Shown piece after piece: positions 18,366 to 27,961 of a stretch of DNA of 43,782 nucleotides. The stretch lies in contig CABZEV010000005.1 of assembly GCA_902524865.1 (NCBI GenBank), positions 1 to 43,782 of the forward strand, in the 5' to 3' direction. The notes beneath the pieces were generated by a model. The model was not told the DNA's origin and did no database searches. It saw only the letters and a list, made by a program, of their open reading frames with translations. The DNA comes from an uncultured Pelagibacteraceae bacterium. GTDB taxonomy: Bacteria; Pseudomonadota; Alphaproteobacteria; Pelagibacterales; Pelagibacteraceae. Both the position numbers and the translations under genes were made by a program. Position 1 is the stretch's first letter. Every line of letters starts with the position of its first letter.

Positions 18366-18820
18366 TCTGTCCTTGTGAGAAAAAAGGAGAAACTTCTGTA
18401 GTTGATTCCAGACCTACAGAGGATGGAACTGCGATTCGTAGGAGAAGACTGTGTAGTTGTGGTGCAAGATTTACTACATTTGAGAGAATTCAGCATCGTG
18501 AGGTAATGGTTGTAAAAAAAAATGGAAGGAAATCTTCCTTTGATCGAGACAAATTAGCTAAGTCAATTTACATTGCATTAAAAAAGAGACCCTTAGATAC
18601 AGAAACTGTCGAAAAATTTATCAGTCGAATTACAAGATCTTTAGAAGAACTAGGTCAGAATGAAATTGCAAGTAATACAATTGGAACAATGGTCATGGAA
18701 GGTTTAAAGGAACTTGATCCAGTTGCCTATGTAAGGTTTGCTTCTGTTTATAGAAACTTTAGAGAAGAACAAGATTTCGTACAATTTGTGGACAAGCTAG
18801 ATGTCTACAAAAAAAGATAA
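18362..18820 (+). CDS. nrdR: Transcriptional repressor NrdR
   Basis: 152 aa. NrdR represses ribonucleotide reductase operons by binding NrdR boxes with an ATP-cone sensing ATP/d[23 protein letters not shown] and [10 protein letters not shown] define the N-terminal domain. The ATP-cone begins at [20 protein letters not shown] and ends at [15 protein letters not shown]. The zinc ribbon is odd: C3-P-C5 and C-S-C replace the usual two CxxC knuckles. It sits between glyA and ribD, the usual alphaproteobacterial location, overlapping both. Confidence 0.94.
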   Translation: MICPCEKKGETSVVDSRPTEDGTAIRRRRLCSCGARFTTFERIQHREVMVVKKNGRKSSFDRDKLAKSIYIALKKRPLDTETVEKFISRITRSLEELGQNEIASNTIGTMVMEGLKELDPVAYVRFASVYRNFREEQDFVQFVDKLDVYKKR

Positions 18821-19904
18821 ATTTTCAACTCAAGATAAAAATTTTATGAAATTAGCTTTAAATTTAGCTAATGCACGAAGAGGTTTAACAGGAAACAATC
18901 CTTCGGTTGGATGTGTAATTGTAAAAAATAATAGAATAATATCTATAGGACAAACAGGCTATAATGGTAGACCTCATGCGGAACATAACGCTATTTTAAA
19001 TTGTTCAGAAAATTTAAAAGACTCAAGAATGTATGTCACTTTAGAACCATGTAATCATTATGGAAAAACTCCGCCCTGCACTAAAAATATTATAAAGAAT
19101 AAAATCGGAGAAGTTTATTATTCAATGGATGACATTGATTTAAAAGTAAAGGGCAAGAGTTATTCAATATTAAAAGAAAACAACATTAGAGTTAAAAAGG
19201 GTCTTTTAAGAAAAGATGCAGAAAATTTATACAGATCTTATTTTTTTAATAGAAAAAAGAAACTACCATATGTAATTGGAAAAATCGCAATATCAAAGAA
19301 CAGAATTATTTACAGCGAAATATCAAAGAGAATTACTAATAAAACATCTGATAAATTAACTCATTATTTAAGATTAAAAAGTGATGGTATAATGATTTCC
19401 GGTAAGACACTAAATATCGATAATCCAAAATTAAATTGTAGATTAGAAGGTTTTAATCAATTTTCCCCAAAAAGAATTATTTTAGACAGAAATTTAGAAA
19501 TTGATTTAAAAAGTTATGTAGCTAAATCTATAAAAGATAAAAATACAATAATTTTCCATGATTCTAACGACAAGTCAAAAATAGAGATTTTAAAAAAAAG
19601 AGGTACTATTTTAATAAAACAATCTACAGATAAATATAAAAATTTAAATCTAAAAAAAATTCTGAAAGGTTTATATAGAATGAAAATAAGAAATCTATTA
19701 GTAGAAGGTGGAGATATATTAACAAAAAATTTTCTTCAAAAAAAATTATTTAATGAATTTTATATGTTTAGAGGTTCGAAAAATTTATCTAAAAAAAAAA
19801 AACATGTTAATTTTACCTCTTTCAGCATTTTAAATACCAAATATAATAAACATAAGATTAACTCTGAAATAGCTAGCGATAAATTAACTATTTACAAAAA
19901 TTAA
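18801..19904 (+). CDS. ribD: Riboflavin biosynthesis deaminase/reductase RibD
   Basis: 367 aa bifunctional enzyme for the second and third steps from GTP to riboflavin. The N-terminal zinc deaminase domain has H59-A-E61 (GRPHAEHNAI) and LEPCNHYGKTPPCTKNI with C84 and C93. The C-terminal NADPH-dependent reductase domain, from about 155, includes LRLKSDGIMISGKTLNIDNP and LLVEGGDILTKNFL. It overlaps nrdR by 20 bases and is followed by ribE after one base. Confidence 0.96.
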   Translation: MSTKKDKFSTQDKNFMKLALNLANARRGLTGNNPSVGCVIVKNNRIISIGQTGYNGRPHAEHNAILNCSENLKDSRMYVTLEPCNHYGKTPPCTKNIIKNKIGEVYYSMDDIDLKVKGKSYSILKENNIRVKKGLLRKDAENLYRSYFFNRKKKLPYVIGKIAISKNRIIYSEISKRITNKTSDKLTHYLRLKSDGIMISGKTLNIDNPKLNCRLEGFNQFSPKRIILDRNLEIDLKSYVAKSIKDKNTIIFHDSNDKSKIEILKKRGTILIKQSTDKYKNLNLKKILKGLYRMKIRNLLVEGGDILTKNFLQKKLFNEFYMFRGSKNLSKKKKHVNFTSFSILNTKYNKHKINSEIASDKLTIYKN

Positions 19905-19905
19905 A

Positions 19906-20499
19906 ATGTTTAATGGAATTATTTTTAACAAAGGTTCAATAACGAAAATAATTAAAAGACCAAAAGGAATTAATATCTTCGTAAACTCTAATCTAAAATT
20001 AGCTTTAAAAGATATAGGTGTTTCGGTAGCTTGCGATGGTGTTTGTCTTACTCTCATTTCATTAAAAAAAAAAATTATGGAATTTTATTTATCTAATGAA
20101 ACTATAAAAAGATCAAAATTTAGATACATAAAGTTAAATGATAAAATTAACATAGAACTCCCTCTTAAATATGGTCAAAAAATTTCAGGTCATATTTGCC
20201 AAGGACATGTTGACACTGTTGGGAAAATATTATCAGTAAACAAAATTGATAAATCATATCTATTTGATTTTGAAATTAATAAAAAAGAAAGAAAAAATAT
20301 CATTGAAAAAGCATCAATTAGTATAAATGGTATATCATTAACAATTTCTAAAGTGACAAAAAAAGGTTTTCAAATTTGGATAATTCCTCATACTTATAAA
20401 TTAACAAATCTATCATCTCTTAAAAAAGGTAATTTAGTTAACGTAGAAATAGATATTCTTTCAAAATACGTTAGAAACTATTTTTATGAAAAAAAATAA
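19906..20499 (+). CDS. ribE: Riboflavin synthase alpha subunit
   Basis: 197 aa. It dismutates two 6,7-dimethyl-8-ribityllumazine molecules to riboflavin. It has the two duplicated lumazine-binding halves: MFNGIIFNKGSITKI with SVACDGVCLTLISL, then ISGHICQGHVDTVGKI with ASISINGISLTISKV. The C-terminus (NVEIDILSKYVRNY) is the usual trimerisation helix. It overlaps ribBA by 14 bases. In B. subtilis nomenclature the same product is called RibE; in E. coli it is RibC. Confidence 0.96.
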   Translation: MFNGIIFNKGSITKIIKRPKGINIFVNSNLKLALKDIGVSVACDGVCLTLISLKKKIMEFYLSNETIKRSKFRYIKLNDKINIELPLKYGQKISGHICQGHVDTVGKILSVNKIDKSYLFDFEINKKERKNIIEKASISINGISLTISKVTKKGFQIWIIPHTYKLTNLSSLKKGNLVNVEIDILSKYVRNYFYEKK

Positions 20500-21586
20500 T
20501 TATTCGTCAATAGAAACTATAATAAATGTAGCAAAGAAAGGTGGCATGTACATTTTAGTTGATGATGAAAAAAGAGAAAATGAAGGTGATTTAGTTATGT
20601 CAACTTCAGATACTAATGCAAATAATATTAATTTTATGGCCAAATTTGGAAGAGGTCTTATTTGTTTAGCTTTAGATAGTCTTCAGGCTAAAAGATTAAA
20701 TTTATCCTTAATGTCACCTGTAAACCAATCAAGAAATCAGACAGCATTTACAATTTCAATAGAAGCTAAAAAAGGTATCACAACTGGAATATCGGCGAAA
20801 GACAGGGCAAGAACTATCAAAATAGCCTCTAAGAAAAATGTTAATAAAAAAGATATAGTTTCACCTGGCCATGTGTTTCCAATCATCGCAAAGGATGGAG
20901 GTGTTCTTGTAAGAGCTGGTCACACAGAAGCCTCTGTAGATATTTCAAAGTTAGCTAAAAAGAATAATTCAGCTGTTATTTGCGAAATAATGAATGAGGA
21001 CGGAACGATGGCTAAGGGTCAAGCACTTTTGAATTTTGCACAAAAACATAAACTTAAGATTGGTAAAATTGAGGATTTGATTTCTTATCGATTAAAAAAA
21101 GAAAAATTAGTAAAATTGAAAAAGTCTTCGGATATTAAAGTTAAAAATCAAAAATATAAAATCAAAATATATGAGAATCTTTTAGATGGATCAGAACACT
21201 TTGCTCTTATAAAAGGATCTCTAAAAAGATCTATCGTGCCACGTGTTAGAGTTATTTCATCAAATGTAGTTTATAATTATCTTATAAGTCAAAAACTTCC
21301 CAATTCATTTGATAAAACAATTAACTATTTTAAAAGATATAATAATTGTGTACTAATCTTTATTAAAGACACTAACTTAAATTCAGTTACTCAAACGCTT
21401 AAAAGTTTTAGAAATAAAAATTTAAAAAAGAAAGGCAAAGATAATCTTATAAGAAATTATGGTATAGGTGCCCAGATTATCAAAGATTTAAAAATAAAAA
21501 AAATGATATTGATTACTAGAACACCAAAAAAAGTTATCGGATTAGAGGGGTATAATATTAAAATAACTAAACAAGAATTGATTTGA
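20486..21586 (+). CDS. ribBA: 3,4-dihydroxy-2-butanone 4-phosphate synthase with degenerate GTP cyclohydrolase II-like domain
   Basis: 366 aa. The N-terminal DHBP synthase domain (about 1-205) is intact: ILVDDEKRENEGDLVMS and LVRAGHTEASVDISKLA carry the acidic and histidine residues. It makes the four-carbon unit for lumazine. The C-terminal part resembles GTP cyclohydrolase II (FALIKGSL, IRNYGIGAQIIKDLKIKKM). However, the zinc-binding cysteine cluster, normally in a RCDCG-type motif, is missing; the region reads VPRVRVISSNVVYNY. RibA activity must then come from elsewhere. Its stop overlaps the ribH ATG. Confidence 0.9.
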   Translation: MKKNNYSSIETIINVAKKGGMYILVDDEKRENEGDLVMSTSDTNANNINFMAKFGRGLICLALDSLQAKRLNLSLMSPVNQSRNQTAFTISIEAKKGITTGISAKDRARTIKIASKKNVNKKDIVSPGHVFPIIAKDGGVLVRAGHTEASVDISKLAKKNNSAVICEIMNEDGTMAKGQALLNFAQKHKLKIGKIEDLISYRLKKEKLVKLKKSSDIKVKNQKYKIKIYENLLDGSEHFALIKGSLKRSIVPRVRVISSNVVYNYLISQKLPNSFDKTINYFKRYNNCVLIFIKDTNLNSVTQTLKSFRNKNLKKKGKDNLIRNYGIGAQIIKDLKIKKMILITRTPKKVIGLEGYNIKITKQELI

Positions 21587-21972
21587 TGAAAAAAATTTTG
21601 ATAGTTACAGCGGATTATTATAAAGAAATTTCTTTGGGTTTGTTAAATAGTGCAAAAAATAATCTCCCAAGAAATTTTAATATTAAGATAATTAAAGTTC
21701 CTGGCGTATTTGAGATACCTGTAACCATTTCAAAACATTTAACAAAATTTGATGCCTTTATTGCCCTTGGATGTGTTATTAAAGGTCAAACTCCACATTT
21801 TGATTTCATATCTAAATCCTCAATAAATGCTATTATGTATTTAGCTATTAATTCAAAAAAACCTATAGGAAATGGAATTCTAACTTGTTTAAATATGAAG
21901 CAAGCAAAGGCTAGAAAAAAAAAAGGTGCTGAGGCAGCTAAAGCTGTTGTTTCGGTTATGTCTCAAAGATGA
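21586..21972 (+). CDS. ribH: 6,7-dimethyl-8-ribityllumazine synthase
   Basis: 128 aa from the ATG at 21586, chosen over an in-frame TTG one codon earlier because it gives a TGATG overlap with ribBA. It condenses the RibD product with DHBP. VPGVFEIPVTISKHL and ALGCVIKGQTPHFDFIS (catalytic H71) are diagnostic. NGILTCLNMKQAKARKKKGA closes the fold. It is slightly short compared with many family members. An ATGA overlap follows into nusB. Confidence 0.96.
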   Translation: MKKILIVTADYYKEISLGLLNSAKNNLPRNFNIKIIKVPGVFEIPVTISKHLTKFDAFIALGCVIKGQTPHFDFISKSSINAIMYLAINSKKPIGNGILTCLNMKQAKARKKKGAEAAKAVVSVMSQR

Positions 21973-22373
21973 GATCAAAGTATAGCCCAAAAAATAACCC
22001 TAGAGTTATTATCATTCAAAAATTATACGGTTTTTTGTTTAATAACGATGTCAAAATAGAATTTCCAAAACATAGATTTAAAAAATTTATTAAAGATATA
22101 GTTTTAGGTACAATTGAACGAAACGAGATAATAGTAGATGAATTAGACAAAAATTTAGGTGATAATTTTAATTTATTTAAATTAGATAAGATATTTCAAG
22201 TTATCTTAAAATCTGCAACATATGAAATCTTATATAAACCCAATTTATCAATAAGGATAATCATTAAAGAATACTTAGACGCATCTAATTTCTTTTTAAA
22301 TGACACACAAACAAAATATTTAAACGCATTGTTAGATAATGCTGGTAAAAAATTAAGATCATCAAATGCATGA
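21969..22373 (+). CDS. nusB: Transcription antitermination factor NusB
   Basis: 134 aa all-helical protein that binds boxA RNA with NusE (S10) in rRNA antitermination. Supporting segments are RVIIIQKLYGFLFN near the N-terminus and KSATYEILYKPNLSIRIIIK with EYLDASNFF in the C-terminal helices. The ribH-nusB-thiL order is conserved in alphaproteobacteria. It overlaps ribH by 4 bases and thiL by 8. Confidence 0.92.
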   Translation: MRSKYSPKNNPRVIIIQKLYGFLFNNDVKIEFPKHRFKKFIKDIVLGTIERNEIIVDELDKNLGDNFNLFKLDKIFQVILKSATYEILYKPNLSIRIIIKEYLDASNFFLNDTQTKYLNALLDNAGKKLRSSNA

Positions 22374-23325
22374 ATTTGAAATAATAAAAAAATATTTTTC
22401 AAAACTTTCCTTAAATAATAAGAATTCACTCAACTTAAATGACGATATTTTTTTTGATAGATCAAAAAAATTAGTTATTTCTGTAGATACATATATTGAT
22501 AAATCTCATTTTTTCAATTTTAAAGATCCTGATTTAGTTATTAAAAAAATTTTAAGATCTTCTATTTCTGATTTGATTTGTAAAGGTGTTAAACCAAAAT
22601 ATTACTTCATTTCTGGCTCTGGAAATAAAAAAACATTTATAAAATCAAATTTAAACAAGATTTCTCAATCACTAAAACAAGAACAAAAAAAATTTGGAAT
22701 TCATATTTCAGGTGGAGATACTGTCTTTTCAAGCAAATTGAGTTTTACAATAATATCTGTTGGTTTTTCCTCTAAGATAATATTTAGAAATAAAGCAAAA
22801 TTTAATGATGACATCTATGTAACTGGTAACTTAGGTGATAGTTACATGGGGTTAAAAATATTAAAAAAAAAAGTTTTTTTAAAAAAAGATCTTAATAAAT
22901 ATTTTCTTAAAAAATATTACTTTCCAGAATTACATATAAATTTAACAAAAAAATTATTTAATTTTGCGAATACCTCTATAGATATATCCGATGGTCTTGT
23001 TGCTGATTTAGATAAATTAATTAATAAACAAAAATTATCTTATAAAATTAATGTGTCTAATATTCCAATCTCTAATAAACTAAAAAAAGTGTTACTTTCA
23101 AAAAAGTTAAAAAAGATTAACTTCGTATCTAAAGGAGATGATTATCAAATATTATTTACTGCATCAAAAAAAAAGTCCAGAATCATCAAAAGAACGTTTA
23201 AATCTCTAGGTATTAAGATTTCAAAAATTGGAAATATTTCTTCGGGTGCTCAAAAATCACAAATTATTGATGAAAAAGGGAATAAAATTGCCATTAAAAA
23301 CAAAGGTCATTTTCATAATTTTTAA
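22366..23325 (+). CDS. thiL: Thiamine-monophosphate kinase
   Basis: 319 aa. It phosphorylates thiamine monophosphate to the active diphosphate. It has the AIR-synthase/PurM-like fold: LNDDIFFDRSKKLVISVD near the N-terminus, ISDLICKGVKPKYYF, the ATP-site GIHISGGDTVFS, and TSIDISDGLVADLDKL. KGDDYQILFTASKKK completes the signature. It is Lys-rich and divergent, but all motifs are recognisable. It is the last gene of the glyA-nrdR-rib-nusB-thiL run. Confidence 0.93.
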   Translation: MHEFEIIKKYFSKLSLNNKNSLNLNDDIFFDRSKKLVISVDTYIDKSHFFNFKDPDLVIKKILRSSISDLICKGVKPKYYFISGSGNKKTFIKSNLNKISQSLKQEQKKFGIHISGGDTVFSSKLSFTIISVGFSSKIIFRNKAKFNDDIYVTGNLGDSYMGLKILKKKVFLKKDLNKYFLKKYYFPELHINLTKKLFNFANTSIDISDGLVADLDKLINKQKLSYKINVSNIPISNKLKKVLLSKKLKKINFVSKGDDYQILFTASKKKSRIIKRTFKSLGIKISKIGNISSGAQKSQIIDEKGNKIAIKNKGHFHNF

Positions 23326-23407
23326 AAGTTATTTATTGCCTTTTATAGCTTTTTTTGTATTGTCCGATTTTTAGTAACTAACAACCAACAACATAATTAA
23401 GGTTTAT

Positions 23408-25513
23408 ATGATTTCAAACATCGAGACTATTCTTCTATATACAATTGGTGCTGGATTATTATCTATAGTTTATGGATATTTAACTGGAAAAAATATTTTA
23501 AATTCAAGTACTGGAAATTCTAAAATGCAAGATATTGCATCAGCGATACAAATTGGTGCAAAAGCCTATTTAGCACGGCAGTACAAAACAATAGCTATTG
23601 TTGGTGTTGTTGTTTTAGTTATTGTAAGTTTCGCTTTTAGTATGCTTGTTGGTTTAGGCTATTTTATCGGTGCAACCTTATCAGGTATAGCTGGTTATGT
23701 TGGAATGTTAGTTTCAGTACAAGCAAATGTTAGAACTGCTGAAGCATCTAGAAAAGGATTGGCTAGTGGTTTATCAGTAGCATTTAAATCTGGAGCTGTA
23801 ACTGGAATGTTAGTCGCTGGCTTAGCATTATTATCAATAGCTGTTTATTATTATTTATTATTAAAATTTAATATTGATGAGAGAGAAATTGTAAATGCTT
23901 TAGTTGCACTTGGATTTGGAGCGTCATTGATTTCTATCTTTGCGAGGCTTGGTGGAGGTATTTTTACTAAAGGTGCAGATGTTGGAGCAGATTTAGTTGG
24001 AAAAGTAGAAGCGGGTATTCCAGAAGATGATCCAAGAAATCCTGCTGTAATAGCTGATAACGTTGGTGATAATGTGGGTGATTGTGCTGGAATGGCTGCA
24101 GATTTGTTTGAAACTTATGCAGTAACTATTGTTGCGACAATGGTTTTATCCTCAATATTTTTTCCTGGAGATTTATCAATGATGATTTATCCATTAACAA
24201 TAGGTGGAGCGTGTATTTTAACTTCAATAATTGGAACTTTTTTTGTTAAACTTGGGAGTAGTAAAAATGTGATGGGAGCTTTATATAAAGGATTTGTTGT
24301 ATCAGCTCTAGCATCCTTAATTGTTTTATATCCAGTTACTGATTACGTTTTAGGTTTAGAAAATTCTTATGATTTAAATGATAAATCATTTTCCGGAATG
24401 AGCTTATATTATTGTGGAGTGATAGGATTAGTTATTACGGGATTATTAATTTGGGTAACAGAATACTATACGGGAACTAATTATAGACCTGTAAAAAGTG
24501 TTGCAAGCTCCTCAACTACTGGGCATGGAACCAACGTAATTCAAGGTTTAGCAATTTCATTAGAAGCGACTGCAATACCAGCTTTAATAATTGTTGGGGG
24601 CATTTTGCTAACTAACCATATTGCTGGTTTGTATGGTATAGCTATTGCTGTAACAACAATGTTGGCCTTGGCTGGAATGGTTGTTGCTTTGGATGCTTAT
24701 GGACCAGTTACAGATAATGCTGGTGGTATAGCTGAAATGTCAAAGTTACCCAATAATGTTAGAAAAACTACTGATGCATTAGATGCTGTTGGTAATACTA
24801 CAAAAGCAGTAACAAAAGGATATGCTATTGGTTCTGCAGGATTAGGTGCTCTAGTTCTATTTGCAGCATACACAGAAGATATCAAACATTTTTCAAAAGA
24901 AGTTGGCTCAAAATTAGAGGGAATAGTTGTAACTTTTGATTTATCAAACCCTTATGTTGTTGTTGGTTTGTTAATTGGTGGAATGTTACCTTATTTATTT
25001 GGATCTATGGGTATGCAAGCTGTTGGAAGAGCAGGTGGTGCTGTTGTAATAGAAGTTAGAAGACAATTTAAAAAATATCCAGGTATTATGAAAAGAAAAC
25101 AAAAACCGGACTATGCTAAATTAGTTGATCTATTGACTGTCGCAGCAATAAAAGAAATGATTATTCCATCATTATTACCTGTCTTATCACCAATCGTTCT
25201 ATATTTAATAATATTTGCTATTGGCGGACAAGTCGCTGCATTGGCATCTGTTGGAGCAATGTTGTTGGGTGTCATTATTACTGGATTATTCGTTGCTGTT
25301 TCTATGACAGCAGGTGGTGGTGCTTGGGATAATGCTAAAAAATATATTGAAGATGGAAATCATGGTGGAAAAGGGTCAGAAGCACATAAAGCGGCAGTGA
25401 CAGGTGATACTGTGGGTGACCCATATAAAGACACTGCAGGTCCAGCAATAAATCCAATGATCAAAATAACGAATATTGTTGCTTTACTTTTATTAGCAGT
25501 TATCGCTGGCTAA
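23408..25513 (+). CDS. hppA: Membrane-bound proton-translocating pyrophosphatase
   Basis: 701 aa with about 16 membrane segments. It couples PPi hydrolysis to H+ export. The substrate site is [20 protein letters not shown], followed by [36 protein letters not shown] carries Lys where potassium-dependent enzymes have Ala, indicating the potassium-independent proton-pumping class. The C-terminal [20 protein letters not shown] is conserved. The 82 bases upstream are AT-rich and must hold its promoter. It converges on bamE with a 14-base overlap. Confidence 0.98.
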   Translation: MISNIETILLYTIGAGLLSIVYGYLTGKNILNSSTGNSKMQDIASAIQIGAKAYLARQYKTIAIVGVVVLVIVSFAFSMLVGLGYFIGATLSGIAGYVGMLVSVQANVRTAEASRKGLASGLSVAFKSGAVTGMLVAGLALLSIAVYYYLLLKFNIDEREIVNALVALGFGASLISIFARLGGGIFTKGADVGADLVGKVEAGIPEDDPRNPAVIADNVGDNVGDCAGMAADLFETYAVTIVATMVLSSIFFPGDLSMMIYPLTIGGACILTSIIGTFFVKLGSSKNVMGALYKGFVVSALASLIVLYPVTDYVLGLENSYDLNDKSFSGMSLYYCGVIGLVITGLLIWVTEYYTGTNYRPVKSVASSSTTGHGTNVIQGLAISLEATAIPALIIVGGILLTNHIAGLYGIAIAVTTMLALAGMVVALDAYGPVTDNAGGIAEMSKLPNNVRKTTDALDAVGNTTKAVTKGYAIGSAGLGALVLFAAYTEDIKHFSKEVGSKLEGIVVTFDLSNPYVVVGLLIGGMLPYLFGSMGMQAVGRAGGAVVIEVRRQFKKYPGIMKRKQKPDYAKLVDLLTVAAIKEMIIPSLLPVLSPIVLYLIIFAIGGQVAALASVGAMLLGVIITGLFVAVSMTAGGGAWDNAKKYIEDGNHGGKGSEAHKAAVTGDTVGDPYKDTAGPAINPMIKITNIVALLLLAVIAG

Positions 25514-25985
25514 TTTCTTTTCTTTTTTTGGCCCTCACACCAAGAGGGTCATTAATTTTTAGTCTCATACTAGACATGAAATCGTAAATAAAAGAGTTTC
25601 TAGCAAAACTAGCCTGTGTTGTATCCTCTACGACTTTAATTTTATTCATATCCTCCATATTATAAAACTCTTTTTTTTTGAGAAGGCCATAATTATCAAT
25701 TTCAAGTACAAGCACGTCATTCTTAAAAATTTTCATTCTACCTAAATTTCTTAATCTAGATTGAGTTTGTTTTCTCTCGATATATATCCACACATCATTA
25801 TCAAATTTACTTCGTGTCGATGGAGTTCCGAGAATCCTTCTTACATCATTACTTGTAGACTCATCGATTATTAATTGTTTTTGTTTTTTTTCAAGAAAAG
25901 GAACACCATGATGTTTAACAACTTTTTTAAAAGAACAATTTGATACTACTAATGCAAAAAAAAATATATATAATATTTTAAACAT
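25500..25985 (-). CDS. bamE: BamE/SmpA-type outer-membrane assembly lipoprotein
   Basis: 161 aa. It is a likely component of the BAM complex that inserts outer-membrane proteins. The signal peptide [16 protein letters not shown] ends in a lipobox with lipidation C17. [20 protein letters not shown] and VWIYIERKQ are typical of the SmpA/OmlA fold. A positively charged tail (RAKKRKEI) follows. The 3' end encodes the hppA terminator hairpin on the other strand. Its ATG overlaps the divergent start codon of the CBP3-like gene (CATG at 25983-25986). Confidence 0.85.
   Translation of the reverse strand: MFKILYIFFFALVVSNCSFKKVVKHHGVPFLEKKQKQLIIDESTSNDVRRILGTPSTRSKFDNDVWIYIERKQTQSRLRNLGRMKIFKNDVLVLEIDNYGLLKKKEFYNMEDMNKIKVVEDTTQASFARNSFIYDFMSSMRLKINDPLGVRAKKRKEISQR
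25530..25560 (+). terminator. Candidate rho-independent terminator of hppA
   Basis: GGCCCTC (25530-25536) pairs with GAGGGTC (25544-25550), seven pairs including one G-U, across a 7-base loop. ATTAATTTTT follows on the plus strand. It lies 17 bases after the hppA stop and inside the coding 3' end of bamE. On the minus strand the stem is followed by A-rich sequence, so termination should be directional. Confidence 0.6.
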
Positions 25986-26451
25986 GTCTGAAAATTATAT
26001 AAATGTTTATAACAATTTAATCAATTACTCTAGAAATAAAGTCTTATATAAATCTCTTAATCGAGAAGATATTTTTTCGGATCGGTTAACATTTTTTCTC
26101 ATACATTTTGCTTTCTTTTTAAAAACCTTTAAAAATAAAGAAAATAAGGATATTTTACAAAGAATTTATGACTTTAACTTTAGACAATTAGAATTAAGTA
26201 TTCGAGAGATAGGATATGGAGATCAATCAATAAATAAGAAAATGAAAATTTATTTAAATTTATTTCATGCTATTGTTTCAGAAATTCACTTTTGGGATAA
26301 ACTAAATAAAAATGAAAAATCAAAAAAACTATCTTCTTTTTTAGAAGATTTTAAGGAAATAGATAATTTAGTTGATTATTTTGATGATTTTTCTCTAAAT
26401 TTGAGGAAAAAAACTTTGAATTTTTTTTTAAAAAGTGTAAGTAGTCCATAA
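25984..26451 (+). CDS. Ubiquinol-cytochrome c chaperone (CBP3-like)
   Basis: 155 aa. It resembles the CBP3/UQCC1 family, in which mitochondrial members assist cytochrome b maturation and bc1 assembly. The key segment is [20 protein letters not shown] at about 70-89, preceded by [17 protein letters not shown]. The surrounding order (bamE, CBP3-like, rpmF, plsX, ihfA) fits alphaproteobacterial genomes. The ATG overlaps that of divergent bamE, leaving no upstream untranslated region between them. Family assignment is fairly secure; the function is by homology. Confidence 0.78.
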   Translation: MSENYINVYNNLINYSRNKVLYKSLNREDIFSDRLTFFLIHFAFFLKTFKNKENKDILQRIYDFNFRQLELSIREIGYGDQSINKKMKIYLNLFHAIVSEIHFWDKLNKNEKSKKLSSFLEDFKEIDNLVDYFDDFSLNLRKKTLNFFLKSVSSP

Positions 26452-26453
26452 TT

Positions 26454-26636
26454 ATGGCTGTACCTAAACGAAAACAAACACCATCGAGAACTGGTATGAG
26501 AAGATCGCGGAATATGAAATTCTCGTCAAAGAATGTGATTGAAGACAAAAAATCTGGTGAATATAGATTATCTCATCATTTAGATTTAAAAACTGGAATG
26601 TACAAAGGTCGTCAAGTTTTAGACCCAGAAGAATAA
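26454..26636 (+). CDS. rpmF: 50S ribosomal protein bL32
   Basis: 60 aa. The N-terminus [20 protein letters not shown] is diagnostic of bL32. This version lacks the paired zinc-binding cysteines found in some bacteria, as is usual for alphaproteobacteria. It lies 2 bases after the CBP3-like gene and 11 before plsX, the conserved rpmF-plsX arrangement. Confidence 0.97.
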   Translation: MAVPKRKQTPSRTGMRRSRNMKFSSKNVIEDKKSGEYRLSHHLDLKTGMYKGRQVLDPEE

Positions 26637-26647
26637 TTGTTATTTAA

Positions 26648-27652
26648 ATGTCAAATTTAACTAAAATTGCAGTCGATGCAATGGGAGGTGATGGATCACC
26701 TAAGAAAATCATTGATGGCATTATTCATAATAATAAATCAAATAAAAATAATTATTTTAAAATCTTTGGTAATAAAATTAAGATTGAATCACTAATTAAA
26801 GGTAAATTAAGTAGTGATTTCTTCGAAGTAATACATACCGATAATGTTGTTAAAAGTACAGATAGTCCACTCGAAGCTGCCAAAAGAGGCAAAAATACAA
26901 GTATGTGGCTTGCTATTGAAAGTGTAAAAAAAAAAGAGACTGATATAATCATATCTGCAGGAAATACTGGTGCATTACTTGTTATTGCTAAATTAAATCT
27001 TAAAATGATTGAAAATATTGATAAACCCGCATTGTCTGCATTATGGCCAAACAAAAAAGGTATGAGTGTCGTATTAGACTTAGGTGCTAATATTGAATGT
27101 AACTCAAAAAATTTGGTTGATTTTTCAATTATGGGAGCATCTTTGTATAAGTCTTTTTATCCAAACGAAACACCTAACGCAGCCTTGTTAAATATTGGTT
27201 CTGAAGAATTAAAAGGTAATGAAATTATAAAAGAAACTTTTCAAATTCTTAATGAAAAAAAATCTAATAATTTTAATTTTTCAGGTTATATAGAAGGTAA
27301 TGAGCTTATGGATGGAAAAGTTAATGTAATTGTTTCAGATGGTTTTACAGGTAATGTTGCGCTTAAAACAGCGGAGGGAACAGCAAACTTTATTACTGAT
27401 GAACTTAAAAAAGTTTTCAAAAGTTCAATATTAGGTAAATTATCAGCGATATTAAATTTCTCAAATTTAAATAAATTCAAAAAAAGGCTAGATCCAAGGC
27501 TTTATAATGGGGCCATTTTTATTGGTCTAGACTCTCCCGTTGTAAAAAGTCATGGGGGAACAGATTTTATTGGTTTTTCAAATTCATTAGATGTGTGTAG
27601 TAAAATTGTAAAAGGTGATTTAATCAATAAAATCAGAGAAAATATTAATTAA
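26648..27652 (+). CDS. plsX: Phosphate acyltransferase PlsX
   Basis: 334 aa. It converts acyl-ACP and phosphate to acyl-phosphate, the acyl donor for PlsY in phospholipid synthesis. IAVDAMGGDGSPKKIIDGI at the N-terminus, ISAGNTGALLVIAKLNLK, VLDLGANIECNSKNLVDF and VNVIVSDGFTGNVALKTAEG are canonical. fabH usually follows plsX; here ihfA follows after 3 bases. Confidence 0.97.
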   Translation: MSNLTKIAVDAMGGDGSPKKIIDGIIHNNKSNKNNYFKIFGNKIKIESLIKGKLSSDFFEVIHTDNVVKSTDSPLEAAKRGKNTSMWLAIESVKKKETDIIISAGNTGALLVIAKLNLKMIENIDKPALSALWPNKKGMSVVLDLGANIECNSKNLVDFSIMGASLYKSFYPNETPNAALLNIGSEELKGNEIIKETFQILNEKKSNNFNFSGYIEGNELMDGKVNVIVSDGFTGNVALKTAEGTANFITDELKKVFKSSILGKLSAILNFSNLNKFKKRLDPRLYNGAIFIGLDSPVVKSHGGTDFIGFSNSLDVCSKIVKGDLINKIRENIN

Positions 27653-27655
27653 TTA

Positions 27656-27961
27656 ATGAGAATTAATTTAACTAAAAAGGACATTATAAACGCAATATAT
27701 ATGCAAATTGGGTTTTCTAAACAAATTACAGAAAATTTAATAGAGGAATTTTTTGCCATAATAGTTTCAAACTTACGCAATAATAGACCGGTAAAAATTT
27801 CAAAATTTGGAACTTTTTTGATAAGATCAAAAAAATCGAGAATAGGCAGAAATCCAAAAACAAGAGAATTGAAAGAAATTTCTGGTAGAGATGTTGTTTT
27901 GTTTAAACCATCAAAAGAATTTAAAGAATTGTTAAATTATAATAAAAAGAATGCAACTTAA
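27656..27961 (+). CDS. ihfA: Integration host factor alpha subunit
   Basis: 101 aa DNA-bending HU/IHF-family protein. LTKKDIINAIYMQIGFSKQI starts the fold. ISKFGTFLIRSKKSRIGRNP with KTRELKEISGRDVVLFKPS forms the beta-arm that inserts into the minor groove, with the conserved Arg-Asn-Pro tip. The location after plsX supports IhfA rather than IhfB or HU. In many relatives a merR-type gene follows; here tRNA-Glu follows. Confidence 0.92.
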   Translation: MRINLTKKDIINAIYMQIGFSKQITENLIEEFFAIIVSNLRNNRPVKISKFGTFLIRSKKSRIGRNPKTRELKEISGRDVVLFKPSKEFKELLNYNKKNAT

